Positions 54,203-61,864 of a DNA stretch of 64,000 nt are shown here, one piece after another (position 1 is the stretch's first letter; every line of letters begins with the position of its first letter). The position numbers were made by a program, and so were the translations under genes. Below the pieces are notes generated by a model. It made no database searches, had not been told where the DNA came from, and saw nothing but the letters and a program-made list of their open reading frames with translations. Source of the DNA: Mesorhizobium sp. CA14 (lineage in GTDB: Bacteria; Pseudomonadota; Alphaproteobacteria; Rhizobiales; Rhizobiaceae); contig NZ_JAIUHR010000027.1 in NCBI RefSeq assembly GCF_020165195.1, positions 30,895 to 94,894 on the forward strand, in the 5' to 3' direction.

Positions 54203-54350
54203 TCCTTCTCCCCCTGTGGGAGACGGTGGCCGCGAAGCGGCCGGATGAGGGTGTTCCAGGGAACGCTAACGTCTCACTCCGCTGGAACACCCCTCATCGG
54301 TCTTGGCGCTGCGCGCCAATCCACTTTCTCCCACAAGAGGAGAAGGGGGA
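54203..54350. repeat. Palindromic intergenic repeat, family A (copy 5), within the ABC operon
   Basis: CTTCTCCCCCTGTGGGAGACGG, GGCCGCGAAGCGGCC, GGATGAGGGTGTTCCAG and the mirrored half with GCGCTGCGCGCC. It sits between the binding-protein gene and the permease genes. A transcribed hairpin here could raise binding-protein mRNA relative to the distal genes, as REP-type elements do (inference). Confidence 0.85.
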
Positions 54351-54357
54351 GCGGCGC

Positions 54358-55626
54358 CTATTTAACCGGCAAACCTGTCGCCGCGGCGATCTGCTTGGCG
54401 GCATCGTCGAGCGCGGCCTTGGCGTCGGGATAGCCGTTGGCCAGATATTTGGTCTGCACGGCGCGGACGATGATCTCGGCGTCGCTCTGGAATTGCGTGC
54501 CGCGGCTCGGCACCACCTTGGGCAGCGTGGCCAGAATATCTTTCCACACGGCCTGGCCGCCCCAATAGGTCTGCGGCTGCGAGACGTAAGGATCCTCGAG
54601 CGCCGAGATCAGCGACGGCACCAGGCCGAAATCCTTCAGCATGGTGATCTGGCCCTCATTGGTTTCCAGCGTGTATTTCAGATAGGCGTAGGCCGCTTCC
54701 TTGTTCTTCGAGGCCGAGGTGATGGCCAGGGACGAGCCGCCGAGATTGGCGGCGCGCGGGCCGTCGGCGGTCAGGCTCGGCATCAGATAGACGCCCCATT
54801 TGCCGCTTTCCTTCGGCGATTCGGTGCGGATCGTGCCTTCATACCAGCCGCCATAGACCTGGCTGGCGACGGTGCCGGCGGTGTTGTTGGTGATCTTGGT
54901 CGACCAGTCGGCCGACGACACGACGCCGGCGTCCTTCATTTCCTTGACCTTGGTCATGGCGTCGACGCATTTCGGCTCGGCCACGGTGATCGACTGGCCA
55001 TCCTCGGCGAAATAGGCACAGCCCTGCTCGTTGGAAATCATGCGGAAGAATTCGGTGTCGCCGTTGAAATCGGCATTGGTCATCGACACGCCCGGATTGG
55101 CGTCCTGGATCTTCTTGCCGGCGGCGATGAAATCGTCCCAGGTCTTGATCGAGGCCGGGTCGACGCCTGCCTTCTCGTAGAAGTCGCGGCGGTAGAAGAC
55201 GGCGACCGGGCCGGAATCCCAGGGCATCGCATAGGCCTTGTCGCCGACTTCGAGCTCGGTGCGCTTGAAATCGGGGAATTTCTTCTGGTCTTCCGCCGTG
55301 TAACCCAGCGTATGCAGGTCGACGAAGCAGTCCGGGAACTGGCTCCAGTAATTCTCCGCCTCGCCGTTCTCGATCGAGACGATATCGGGCAGGCCGACGC
55401 CGCCGGCGGCGCAGCCGGCGATCGATTTGTCATAGGTGGGCTGGTTGCCGAGGTCCTGAACCGTGACCTTGATGTCGGGGTATTTCTTGTTGAAGCCCTC
55501 GACCGTCGCCTTCAGGGACGAGGCAGCGATGTTCCAGCTCCAGATGGTGATCTCGCCGGACTGCGCCAGGGCCGGGCCGGAACCCAGGGCAAGCATAAGC
55601 GCGGCGCAGGTCAGTGTAGTGCGCAT
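54358..55626 (-). CDS. Sugar ABC transporter substrate-binding protein
   Basis: 422 aa. A Sec signal peptide (TTLTCAALMLALGSGPALA, cleavage before QSGE) precedes a type I extracellular solute-binding protein: GEITIWSWNIAASSLKATVEGF, YAMPWDSGPVAVFYRRDFYEKAGVDP, and GGSSLAITSASKNKEAAYAYLKYTL. It binds the sugar in the periplasm. First gene of the importer operon, divergent from an araC-type regulator. Confidence 0.93.
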   Translation of the reverse strand: MRTTLTCAALMLALGSGPALAQSGEITIWSWNIAASSLKATVEGFNKKYPDIKVTVQDLGNQPTYDKSIAGCAAGGVGLPDIVSIENGEAENYWSQFPDCFVDLHTLGYTAEDQKKFPDFKRTELEVGDKAYAMPWDSGPVAVFYRRDFYEKAGVDPASIKTWDDFIAAGKKIQDANPGVSMTNADFNGDTEFFRMISNEQGCAYFAEDGQSITVAEPKCVDAMTKVKEMKDAGVVSSADWSTKITNNTAGTVASQVYGGWYEGTIRTESPKESGKWGVYLMPSLTADGPRAANLGGSSLAITSASKNKEAAYAYLKYTLETNEGQITMLKDFGLVPSLISALEDPYVSQPQTYWGGQAVWKDILATLPKVVPSRGTQFQSDAEIIVRAVQTKYLANGYPDAKAALDDAAKQIAAATGLPVK

Positions 55627-55732
55627 TGAAATCCTCCCATTTCATTTGCTCTCTCACTGTGAGCGTGGCTAGACTATGCGGCGCGGAAGGCTTGTCGCCG
55701 TCAGAGGGAATAAGAAGTTGGCGGAAAGTAAG

Positions 55733-56602
55733 ATGCCGGAGCGTCCGTTCTACCAGCCTGGCGCGAGCAGCGTCGAAGGACTGCCGCTCATGCTGCAGAT
55801 GTTTTACAACCACCCGTTGGTGATGCTGAAGGCGCACTGGCACGCCCAGGTGGAGGTGAATTTCATCGTGCAGGGCCGCGTGCATTACCGCATGGCCGAG
55901 CACGAGATTTCGCTCTCGGCGGGCGAGATGTGCCTGTTCTGGGGCGGCCTGCCGCATCAGATGGACGACCTTTCCGACGACGCCGTCTATGCCGGCGCGC
56001 ATCTGCCGCTGGTGCATTTCTTCCGCCTGCATCTGCCGGCCGACATACGCCATCGGCTGATGACCGGCGCGACGCTGGTGACCAATGCGACCGACCAGTC
56101 CGACAACGACAATTTCAAGCGCTGGAACGAATATGCGCGCTCGGGCGATCCGGCCAGGGCCGAGCACGCCGTCAACGAGCTGCTGCTTCGGCTCGAGCGG
56201 GTGCGCTTCGAGCCTTACCGGCTGGTGCCGGAAAGGGTGGCTGGGCAAGGCGCCGGCAATGCCTTCGACCAGCAGTCCTCGCGCAATGTCGGGCGCATGT
56301 GCGATTTCATCGCCGAGAATTTCCTCTACGACATCGACTGCGTGACCATCGCCGCGGCTGCCGACATCCATCCCAAATACGCCATGAGCCTGTTCAAGAA
56401 ATCGACCGGCATGACGCTCAACGAATATGTCAACCTGCTGCGGTTGAGCTACGCCCAGGCGCTCCTGATGCATGAGGACGCCAATGTGCTGAGGGTCGCC
56501 ATGGATTCGGGCTTCGGCTCGCTCAGCGCCTTCAACAAGTCGTTCCGCAAGCTCGCCGGCATGTCGCCTTCCGATTTCCGCCGGGCGGGCGGGGCGCGGT
56601 AA
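55733..56602 (+). CDS. AraC-family transcriptional regulator
   Basis: 289 aa from the ATG at 55733. An N-terminal cupin-like sensing domain (HWHAQVEVNFIVQGRVHYRM...GEMCLFWGGLPHQM) resembles MelR-type regulators. The C-terminal double HTH is clear: CVTIAAAADIHPKYAMSLFKKSTGMTLNEYVNLLR and VAMDSGFGSLSAFNKSFRKLAGMSPSDFRR. It is divergent from the sugar-binding-protein gene and probably activates the importer operon. Confidence 0.9.
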   Translation: MPERPFYQPGASSVEGLPLMLQMFYNHPLVMLKAHWHAQVEVNFIVQGRVHYRMAEHEISLSAGEMCLFWGGLPHQMDDLSDDAVYAGAHLPLVHFFRLHLPADIRHRLMTGATLVTNATDQSDNDNFKRWNEYARSGDPARAEHAVNELLLRLERVRFEPYRLVPERVAGQGAGNAFDQQSSRNVGRMCDFIAENFLYDIDCVTIAAAADIHPKYAMSLFKKSTGMTLNEYVNLLRLSYAQALLMHEDANVLRVAMDSGFGSLSAFNKSFRKLAGMSPSDFRRAGGAR

Positions 56603-56623
56603 CGGATCGCGTTAGCGGGATCA

Positions 56624-57994
56624 TCAGGCGGATGCGACGGACGGAAAGCTGACGGTGACGCCGAGACCCGGATTGCGGTCCTCGAGCATTATCGCGGCGC
56701 CATGCAGGTCGGCCACCGCCTTGACAAGGCTGAGGCCTAGGCCGCTGCCGGGCGTCGTGCGGCTGGCATCGAGCCGATAGAGCCGGCGGAACACTTTTTC
56801 GCGCTCCTCGGCGGGAATGCCCGGGCCATTGTCGCGGACGTGGATGAGGACATGGCCGCTTCCGCCGGTCACCGAGAGCTCGATCGCGGTGCCCGGCGGG
56901 CAATGCCTGAGCGCGTTCTCGACCAGATTGGCCAGCATCTGCATCAGCAGGTCGCGGTCGCCGTGCACATACCATTTCGTATCCGGAACGATCGTGGACA
57001 GGGACTTGCCATCGTCCTCGGCGACATCGGCATAGACATCGCCGATGGTCTCGACGACCGGCCCGACATCGAGGTCGACGAAGCGCGCCTTGCGGGCGCC
57101 GGCCTCAATCTGGGCGATGCGCAGCAAGGCATCGAACGTGCTGTTGATCTGCTGGCTTTCGGCACGCGCGTCGGCCAGCTCGGTCGAAACATCCTCGCCC
57201 GACACCGTCTTGTCGGCGGCCGATTCCAGGATCATCTGCAGCCGGTTGAGCGGCGTCTTGAGATCATGGGCGATGTTGGCGCTCACTTCGCGCATGCCGT
57301 CGACCAGGGCCGACAGGCGATCGAGCGCGGAATTCACCTGGGCCGAGACGGCGTCGATGTCGTCGCCATTGCCGGTCAGCGGGATGCGAGCATCGAGACG
57401 CCCATGCGAGACGTCGACCATGGTGCTGGCGATGCCGTCGAGGCGGCGCTGGACGCGCGAGGCAAGCACAGCGCCGCCGCCGATCGCCAGAACGGTGATG
57501 AAGAGCGTGGCCCAGCCGAAGCTCATCAATATGATGGTTTCGAGATCCTGGGTTTCCGCTAGCGAGAAGGCGACCGTCAGCTTGTTGTCGCCGACCGTGC
57601 CCGAATAGGCGCGATACTCGGTATCGGGCGGCACACCCGGCAGGTCGGCGGCGAACATGGAAAAGCCGTCCGGCAATCCGGTGGCGGTGAAATCCCCGGC
57701 GAGGCGGTCGCCGTCCTTGTCGGTCAGGGAAAAGATTTCGTCCTTGTCCTGGCTGAACTGGGCATGGTCCCTGACGGTGGCGACGAGATCCTCCTTGTCG
57801 CTCTCGGCATAGGTCGCGGCGATGAGCGAATAGGTCTCCTTGATCGACTGATCGAGCTGCCTGGCGAGCGAGGCGCTCATCAGTTGATAGACGATCGCGC
57901 CGGACAGGATGAAAGCCAGCAGGAACAGGAAGGCGAAGGTCAGCGCCAGCCTGAACGGCGTGCTGCGCAGCAGGCTGGAGCGCGTCCCGTTCAT
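56624..57994 (-). CDS. Two-component sensor histidine kinase
   Basis: 456 aa. Two transmembrane helices (~16-38 and ~155-178) flank a periplasmic sensor region. HAMP (~178-235), H-box NIAHDLKTPLNRLQ with His243, N-box MLANLVENALRHCPPG, and G-boxes DNGPGIP and GSGLGLSLV follow. It is encoded after its partner response regulator, 45 bp apart. The signal is unknown. Confidence 0.94.
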   Translation of the reverse strand: MNGTRSSLLRSTPFRLALTFAFLFLLAFILSGAIVYQLMSASLARQLDQSIKETYSLIAATYAESDKEDLVATVRDHAQFSQDKDEIFSLTDKDGDRLAGDFTATGLPDGFSMFAADLPGVPPDTEYRAYSGTVGDNKLTVAFSLAETQDLETIILMSFGWATLFITVLAIGGGAVLASRVQRRLDGIASTMVDVSHGRLDARIPLTGNGDDIDAVSAQVNSALDRLSALVDGMREVSANIAHDLKTPLNRLQMILESAADKTVSGEDVSTELADARAESQQINSTFDALLRIAQIEAGARKARFVDLDVGPVVETIGDVYADVAEDDGKSLSTIVPDTKWYVHGDRDLLMQMLANLVENALRHCPPGTAIELSVTGGSGHVLIHVRDNGPGIPAEEREKVFRRLYRLDASRTTPGSGLGLSLVKAVADLHGAAIMLEDRNPGLGVTVSFPSVASA

Positions 57995-58039
57995 GTGACC
58001 GCGAAGTGGATTGGCCGCCCCGCAATTGCGGATGCGATG

Positions 58040-58717
58040 TCAGGCCGGAACATGCAGGCTGTAGCCGGTGTTGCGCACGGTGTGGATCAGCGGCACGTCG
58101 AAGGGCCTGTCGACCTTGGCCCTGAGCCGGCTGATATGCGTCTCGACGACGCTGGTCTTGGGGTCGAAGTGAAAATCCCAGACGCGTTCCAGGAGCATGG
58201 TGCGGGTGATGACGCGGCCCTCGCCGCGCATCAGCACTTCGAGCAGGCTGAACTCGCGCGGCTGCAGGTCGATCGGCTGGCCCTGCCTGGTTACGCGGCG
58301 CTGGATCAGATCCATTTCGAGATCGGCGACGCGTAAGTTGGTCTTCTGCTCCTGCGCCGCCGGCCGGCGGCCGAGCGCATGGATGCGGGCAAGCAGCTCG
58401 GAAAAGGCGAAGGGCTTGACCAGATAGTCGTCGCCACCCGCTTCGAGGCCCTCGACGCGGTCGTCGACGCCGCCGATCGAGGTCAGGAAAATAGCCGGCG
58501 TGCGGATGCCGGCGGCGCGCACCGCCTTGATCATCGACAGGCCGTCGAGGCCGGGCACCATGCGGTCGGCGACGATCACGTCATAGGCGTTGCGGGTCGC
58601 GGCGAAGAGCCCGTCATGGCCGTCGCGCAGCAAATCGCAGACATGGCCGGCCTCGGCCAGCCCCCTGACGATATAGTCGGCGGTTCTCGGATCGTCTTCA
58701 ACAAGCAGAAGTCGCAT
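58040..58717 (-). CDS. OmpR/PhoB-family response regulator
   Basis: 225 aa. The receiver domain shows VEDDP, phospho-acceptor Asp51 in VIVADRMVPG, Thr/Ser79-80 and Lys101 in YLVKPF. The winged-helix output domain (~130-225) has LQPREFSLLEVLM and TSVVETHISRLRAKVD. It forms an operon with the following histidine kinase. A sequence with core TTACGAA lies 30-45 bp upstream and resembles one upstream of the membrane-protein gene at 60655. Confidence 0.94.
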   Translation of the reverse strand: MRLLLVEDDPRTADYIVRGLAEAGHVCDLLRDGHDGLFAATRNAYDVIVADRMVPGLDGLSMIKAVRAAGIRTPAIFLTSIGGVDDRVEGLEAGGDDYLVKPFAFSELLARIHALGRRPAAQEQKTNLRVADLEMDLIQRRVTRQGQPIDLQPREFSLLEVLMRGEGRVITRTMLLERVWDFHFDPKTSVVETHISRLRAKVDRPFDVPLIHTVRNTGYSLHVPA

Positions 58718-58745
58718 CGCCCGGTACTGTCCTTGCCACCTTGTT

Positions 58746-58761
58746 TTTACGAACTTTCAGA
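58746..58761. promoter_or_regulatory. Candidate response-regulator binding site
   Basis: Reading plus strand, TTTACGAACTTTCAGA shares 10 of 16 positions, with core TTACGAA-n-TT, with the near-palindrome at 60747-60762. Its position just upstream of the response-regulator gene would suit autoregulation. This is pattern matching from only two sites. Confidence 0.3.
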
Positions 58762-58794
58762 CCGAACACCGCTACACATTCTTGCGAGAGGGCG

Positions 58795-58831
58795 CTTACG
58801 CTGACCTGAATCTCAACACACCCTAGACCGA
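58795..58831. repeat. Partial intergenic repeat, family E
   Basis: CTGACCTGAATCTCAACACACC followed by CTAG recurs almost exactly at 61610-61632 and, more diverged, at 59851-59872. It appears to be the end of a larger palindromic element, which is complete at 61503-61632. Confidence 0.55.
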
Positions 58832-58895
58832 CCTGGTATCCGTCGCGACCGGACGACGGCGAAGAACCAGGCTGCCGGCCGTGAGAGCGACAATT

Positions 58896-59399
58896 TCATG
58901 GTCGTCCCGCGCTCGCGCCCAGGGTGAGGAGAAGCTCGTCCAGTTGCCCGAAGGTCTCGTCCATCGCATCGGCCGCCCCGGTGCCGGCAGCGTCGAGAGC
59001 TTCTTTCGAGGGATAGAGCTCGTGCATGACCAGCAGCGTCTTGCCGCCCTTTTCCTCGAAGGTCACCGTGGTGACGGGTCCACCGTCGCCGCCTTCGTCA
59101 TTGGTCCAGGCGAGGCGCGAGTACGGCACCACTTCGATATACCTGCCGAAGAACTCGGCGGGGTTCGAGGCATCATGGCCGAACGCCAAACGGTACCCGC
59201 CCCCGACGCGAACATCCATCTCGCAGGAACGCAGGATCATGCCCATCGAGTTCGGCGCCCACCACCGCCGGAACAGTTCGGGCTTGGTCCACGCCTCGAA
59301 CACGATGCGCGCCGGGGCGTCGAACGTTCGCGTAACGACCAGCTCACGGTCGGACCTCCGTTCCACCGTCGTGCGAGCGGGCTCACTCCGTTCTTCCAT
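58896..59399 (-). CDS. SRPBCC/AHSA1-family protein
   Basis: 167 aa. The Bet v1/START-like AHSA1 pattern is clear: LVVTRTFDAPARIVFEAWTKPELFRRWWAP, MDVRVGGGYRLAF, and TTVTFEEKGGKTLLVMHELYPSKEA. Such proteins bind hydrophobic ligands; the exact ligand is unknown. It overlaps the upstream ArsR gene by 17 bp. ArsR-SRPBCC is a common coupled pair in soil bacteria. Confidence 0.9.
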   Translation of the reverse strand: MEERSEPARTTVERRSDRELVVTRTFDAPARIVFEAWTKPELFRRWWAPNSMGMILRSCEMDVRVGGGYRLAFGHDASNPAEFFGRYIEVVPYSRLAWTNDEGGDGGPVTTVTFEEKGGKTLLVMHELYPSKEALDAAGTGAADAMDETFGQLDELLLTLGASAGRP

Positions 59400-59742
59400 C
59401 GACTTCCTCCTTCCGTTTCAGTTCCTCGACAACCTCGTCCAGCGCTTCGAAGCGTGTGTCCCAAAGCCGGCGGTAGCTCTCGATCCAGGCCGCCTCTTCC
59501 TCCAGTCCACGCAGGCCGAGCTTGCAGGTCCGCACCCGCCCGGCTTTCCGGGTGGTGACGAGCCCTGCCTGTTCCAAGATGCCGATGTGCTTCTTCATGC
59601 CCGTGAGGGTCATGTGGAATTTCTCGGCAAGGTCCGTGATCGAGGCTTCCGCGCGTCCGAGCTGCTCCAGAATGCCGCGCCGTGTGGCGTCCGAGAGCGC
59701 GGCGAACGAGACATCGAGGCGGGGCTTCGAATACTGAACCAT
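59383..59742 (-). CDS. ArsR-family transcriptional regulator
   Basis: 119 aa. Winged-helix HTH: FAALSDATRRGILEQLGRAEASITDLAEKFHMTLTGMKKHIGILEQAGLVTTRKAGRVRTCKL. No metal-binding cysteine box is present, so it is of the non-metal type usually paired with SRPBCC proteins. A perfect 24-bp palindrome covers its start codon, indicating autoregulation of the arsR-SRPBCC operon. Confidence 0.92.
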   Translation of the reverse strand: MVQYSKPRLDVSFAALSDATRRGILEQLGRAEASITDLAEKFHMTLTGMKKHIGILEQAGLVTTRKAGRVRTCKLGLRGLEEEAAWIESYRRLWDTRFEALDEVVEELKRKEEVDGRTE

Positions 59743-59754
59743 TTGGTTCAGTAT
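59731..59754. promoter_or_regulatory. Perfect palindromic operator over the arsR start codon
   Basis: ATACTGAACCA (59731-59741) and TGGTTCAGTAT (59744-59754) are exact inverted repeats around two bases. The arsR ATG (59740-59742 on the minus strand) lies at its centre. Upstream on the minus strand are TTGCGC (59780-59775) and TAGATA (59757-59752), 17 bp apart. Transcription would then start inside the palindrome with a very short leader. A second small palindrome GCTCAT-GA-ATGAGC lies at 59758-59771. Confidence 0.75.
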
Positions 59755-59869
59755 CTAGCTCATGAATGAGCGGCGCGCAAGGGGATGGCGGGCGTAGGGC
59801 GCTGCCGGCCGTCTCCGCCCAAACCAAGGCCGTCTCGCTGCTGTGACTTACGGTGAATCTCGACATGCC

Positions 59870-60655
59870 CTAGTCGAGGAGCGCCTGCTCGTCTTCGTCG
59901 ATCAGTTTTCTCAGCGTCATGTGGAGAACGATGGCGACGATGCAGCCGAGAAAGGTCAGGCTGGTGAAGGTGGTGCCGAAGCCCATGCCGCCATATTCCA
60001 CCGGCTGCGAGAGCAGGTCGCCGAAGGAGGCGCCGAACGGCCGGGTTAGTATATAGGCAAGCCAGAAGGCCAGGACGGCGTTCAGGCCGAGGAAGAACCA
60101 GGCAAGCGTGATCACCGCGATCAGGCCGCCAAAGATGAGGCCGGTGGCGAGATAGCCCAGGTCGAAGCGCTCGGCCACGAGATCGCCGGCCGCCGTTCCG
60201 AGCGAGAAGGTGAAGAGGATCGCCAGCCAGTAGAAGATCTCGCGCCTGGTGGTGAAGATGGTGTGGATCGACAGCGTCTTTTCGCTGGCGTACCAGACCG
60301 CGAAAGTCAGTGCGAGGGCGACCGAGAAGACGATCGTCGTCGTCTCCAGCCGGACGCCGAAATTGTCGACCAGGTTGTCGGTGACCAACGTGCCGACCAC
60401 GCTGATCAGGACAACCGCCAGCCAATAGGCCCAGGGCACGTAGCGCTTCTGCGCGAATTGCAGGGCGAGGGCGACGACCAGAATGCCGGCCATGATGAGC
60501 GACGTGACGGTAAGGCCGAGGCCGAGATTGACGGCGAGATAATCGGCGGCGGTCTCGCCCATGGTGACTGCCATGATCTTGATCAGCCAGAAATCGATGG
60601 TGACGTCCGGGACACGGTTCAATTCGGAGTCGTGTTCGATGATTGTCGCGGTCAT
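59870..60655 (-). CDS. COG4705/DUF347-type multispanning membrane protein
   Basis: 261 aa from the ATG at 60655 (GGAG upstream; an in-frame ATG at 60673 is the alternative). About eight hydrophobic helices arranged as internal repeats; the recurring motif FWLIKIMAVTMGETAADYL / FYWLAILFTFSLGTAAGDLV marks the DUF347 repeats (T-x-G-x-x-A/AGD). The function is not established from sequence. It lies near a two-component system with a shared upstream motif. Confidence 0.85.
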   Translation of the reverse strand: MTATIIEHDSELNRVPDVTIDFWLIKIMAVTMGETAADYLAVNLGLGLTVTSLIMAGILVVALALQFAQKRYVPWAYWLAVVLISVVGTLVTDNLVDNFGVRLETTTIVFSVALALTFAVWYASEKTLSIHTIFTTRREIFYWLAILFTFSLGTAAGDLVAERFDLGYLATGLIFGGLIAVITLAWFFLGLNAVLAFWLAYILTRPFGASFGDLLSQPVEYGGMGFGTTFTSLTFLGCIVAIVLHMTLRKLIDEDEQALLD

Positions 60656-60746
60656 GGCAATGTCCGTCTCCATTCGCGCCCGAAAAATTGCGTTCGGCAG
60701 CGATCGTCAGACTAGGCAGGCGAATTCACCGCAGCCTGTCCGCGCC

Positions 60747-60762
60747 CTTACAAATTCGTAAG
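60747..60762. promoter_or_regulatory. Near-palindrome in the divergent promoter region
   Basis: CTTACAAATTCGTAAG matches its own reverse complement at 14 of 16 positions. It lies 92 bp before the COG4705 gene and 95 bp before the divergent methyltransferase gene, well placed to control either. It resembles the sequence upstream of the response regulator (58746-58761). Confidence 0.45.
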
Positions 60763-60856
60763 ATCCGCCAAAAACATCCGCCGGGCCTCGCCATCACGCG
60801 GCAGAGAAGCTAGAGAAGCCTCGGTGCCCTTGCCGGCACCGGAGCGGTGAGAAGGA

Positions 60857-61489
60857 ATGGCCTACACATCTCCCAAATCGGCGCCGAAAGCGTTCGACCA
60901 GCATAAGCGACTGATCGTCGTGCAGGTGGCCGCCGTGCTTGCCGTAATCCTGCTCCTGTTCAGCAAGCCGGCGCTGGCCGAAGGATCGAACGGACACGAA
61001 GCCTTGGAGACGATCGGGTTTGTGATGGTGCTGATCTGCTTCCTCGGCCGGCTGTGGAGCATCCTCTTCGTCGGCGGCAGGAAGAATGACGAGCTGGTCG
61101 TGTCCGGCCCGTTCTCTATGACCCGGAACCCGCTCTATTTCTTCTCGACCGTCGGCACAGCCGGCATCGGGCTGATGTTCGGTTCGGTGCTGGCGGCTGT
61201 CATGCTCGGCCTGGCGAGCTTCCTCGTCTTCCGCTTCACCGCGCGCAAGGAGGCCGAGTATCTCGCCGGCAAATTCGGTGCGGCTTACGCGGCCTATGCC
61301 GAACGCACACCGTCCTTCTGGCCGAATCCGCTGCTTTACCGCGACGAGGCGCAGTGGCTGTTCTCGACGGGCGCGCTGCGGAACACGTTCCGCGACGGGC
61401 TCTATTTCCTGGCTTTGTTTCCGGTGATCGAGGCGGTCGAGTATTTGCGCCTCAGCGGGGACCTGCCAACGCTTTTCACGGTCTATTAA
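60857..61489 (+). CDS. Isoprenylcysteine carboxyl methyltransferase (ICMT)-family membrane protein
   Basis: 210 aa, AAGGA before the ATG. Four to five hydrophobic segments; the PEMT/ICMT signature is seen in LVVSGPFSMTRNPLYFFSTVGTAGIGL and FRFTARKEAEYLAGKFGAAYAAYAERTPSFWP. Bacterial members methylate unknown lipids or small molecules. Divergent from the COG4705 gene. Confidence 0.85.
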   Translation: MAYTSPKSAPKAFDQHKRLIVVQVAAVLAVILLLFSKPALAEGSNGHEALETIGFVMVLICFLGRLWSILFVGGRKNDELVVSGPFSMTRNPLYFFSTVGTAGIGLMFGSVLAAVMLGLASFLVFRFTARKEAEYLAGKFGAAYAAYAERTPSFWPNPLLYRDEAQWLFSTGALRNTFRDGLYFLALFPVIEAVEYLRLSGDLPTLFTVY

Positions 61490-61502
61490 GGTGCGCTGAT
61501 CT

Positions 61503-61632
61503 TCAGGTGAGGCCGGCCTGCAAATGATGGCCCCCTGCGCTTCCGGTGCTCGCGTACTCTAAGTACGCTCCCGCTCCGGTTCTCGGAAGCCATCATTTTC
61601 GACTCGGCCTGACCTGAATCTCAACACACCTT
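61503..61632. repeat. Large palindromic repeat, family E (complete copy)
   Basis: Arms 61503-61558 and 61562-61617 (56 nt each) are imperfect inverted repeats around CTA. Conserved blocks include TCAGGT, GGCCG, AAATGATGG, CCGG and GCGTACT. The trailing GAATCTCAACACACC also occurs at 58806 and, diverged, at 59854. It separates convergent genes. Confidence 0.8.
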
Positions 61633-61648
61633 TAGCGGTCTGGTTTCA

Positions 61649-61864
61649 TCAACGCGCCCTGCCGCGCGCGGCGCGGCGGGTGCTCTCCAGGAGAATTGCT
61701 AGGCAGCCGGCGAGAAGCAGGAAACCGCCAACGAGCGGCGGCAGCGCCAGCAATTTAACCGCCGCAGCGATCAGCGCGATCAGGATCAGCGCCAGCAGCG
61801 CAAGGCTGCCGTCGTCGACGAACATGCCGACGAGTTCCTTGAAGACGAGGCGGATCACGGTCAT
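61649..61864 (-). CDS. Small two-helix membrane protein
   Basis: 71 aa from the ATG at 61864, overlapping the upstream stop (ATGA). Two hydrophobic segments (LALLALILIALIAAAVKLLAL and GGFLLLAGCLAILLE) and a basic C-terminus. It is translationally coupled to the COG4280-like membrane protein gene, so it may be a subunit or accessory. No family recognised. Confidence 0.65.
   Translation of the reverse strand: MTVIRLVFKELVGMFVDDGSLALLALILIALIAAAVKLLALPPLVGGFLLLAGCLAILLESTRRAARGRAR

Noticed and set aside
53302..55629. A 775-codon open frame on the plus strand across the ABC permease and binding-protein genes
   Set aside because: It is antisense to two clear transporter genes, is rich in Arg/Ala/Gly/Asp repeats and matches no family: an artefact of GC-rich codon usage.
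55653..55663. CTCAC-T-GTGAG palindrome between the sugar-binding-protein and araC genes as the AraC operator
   Set aside because: The arms are only 5 bp and AraC proteins mostly bind direct repeats; not enough evidence.
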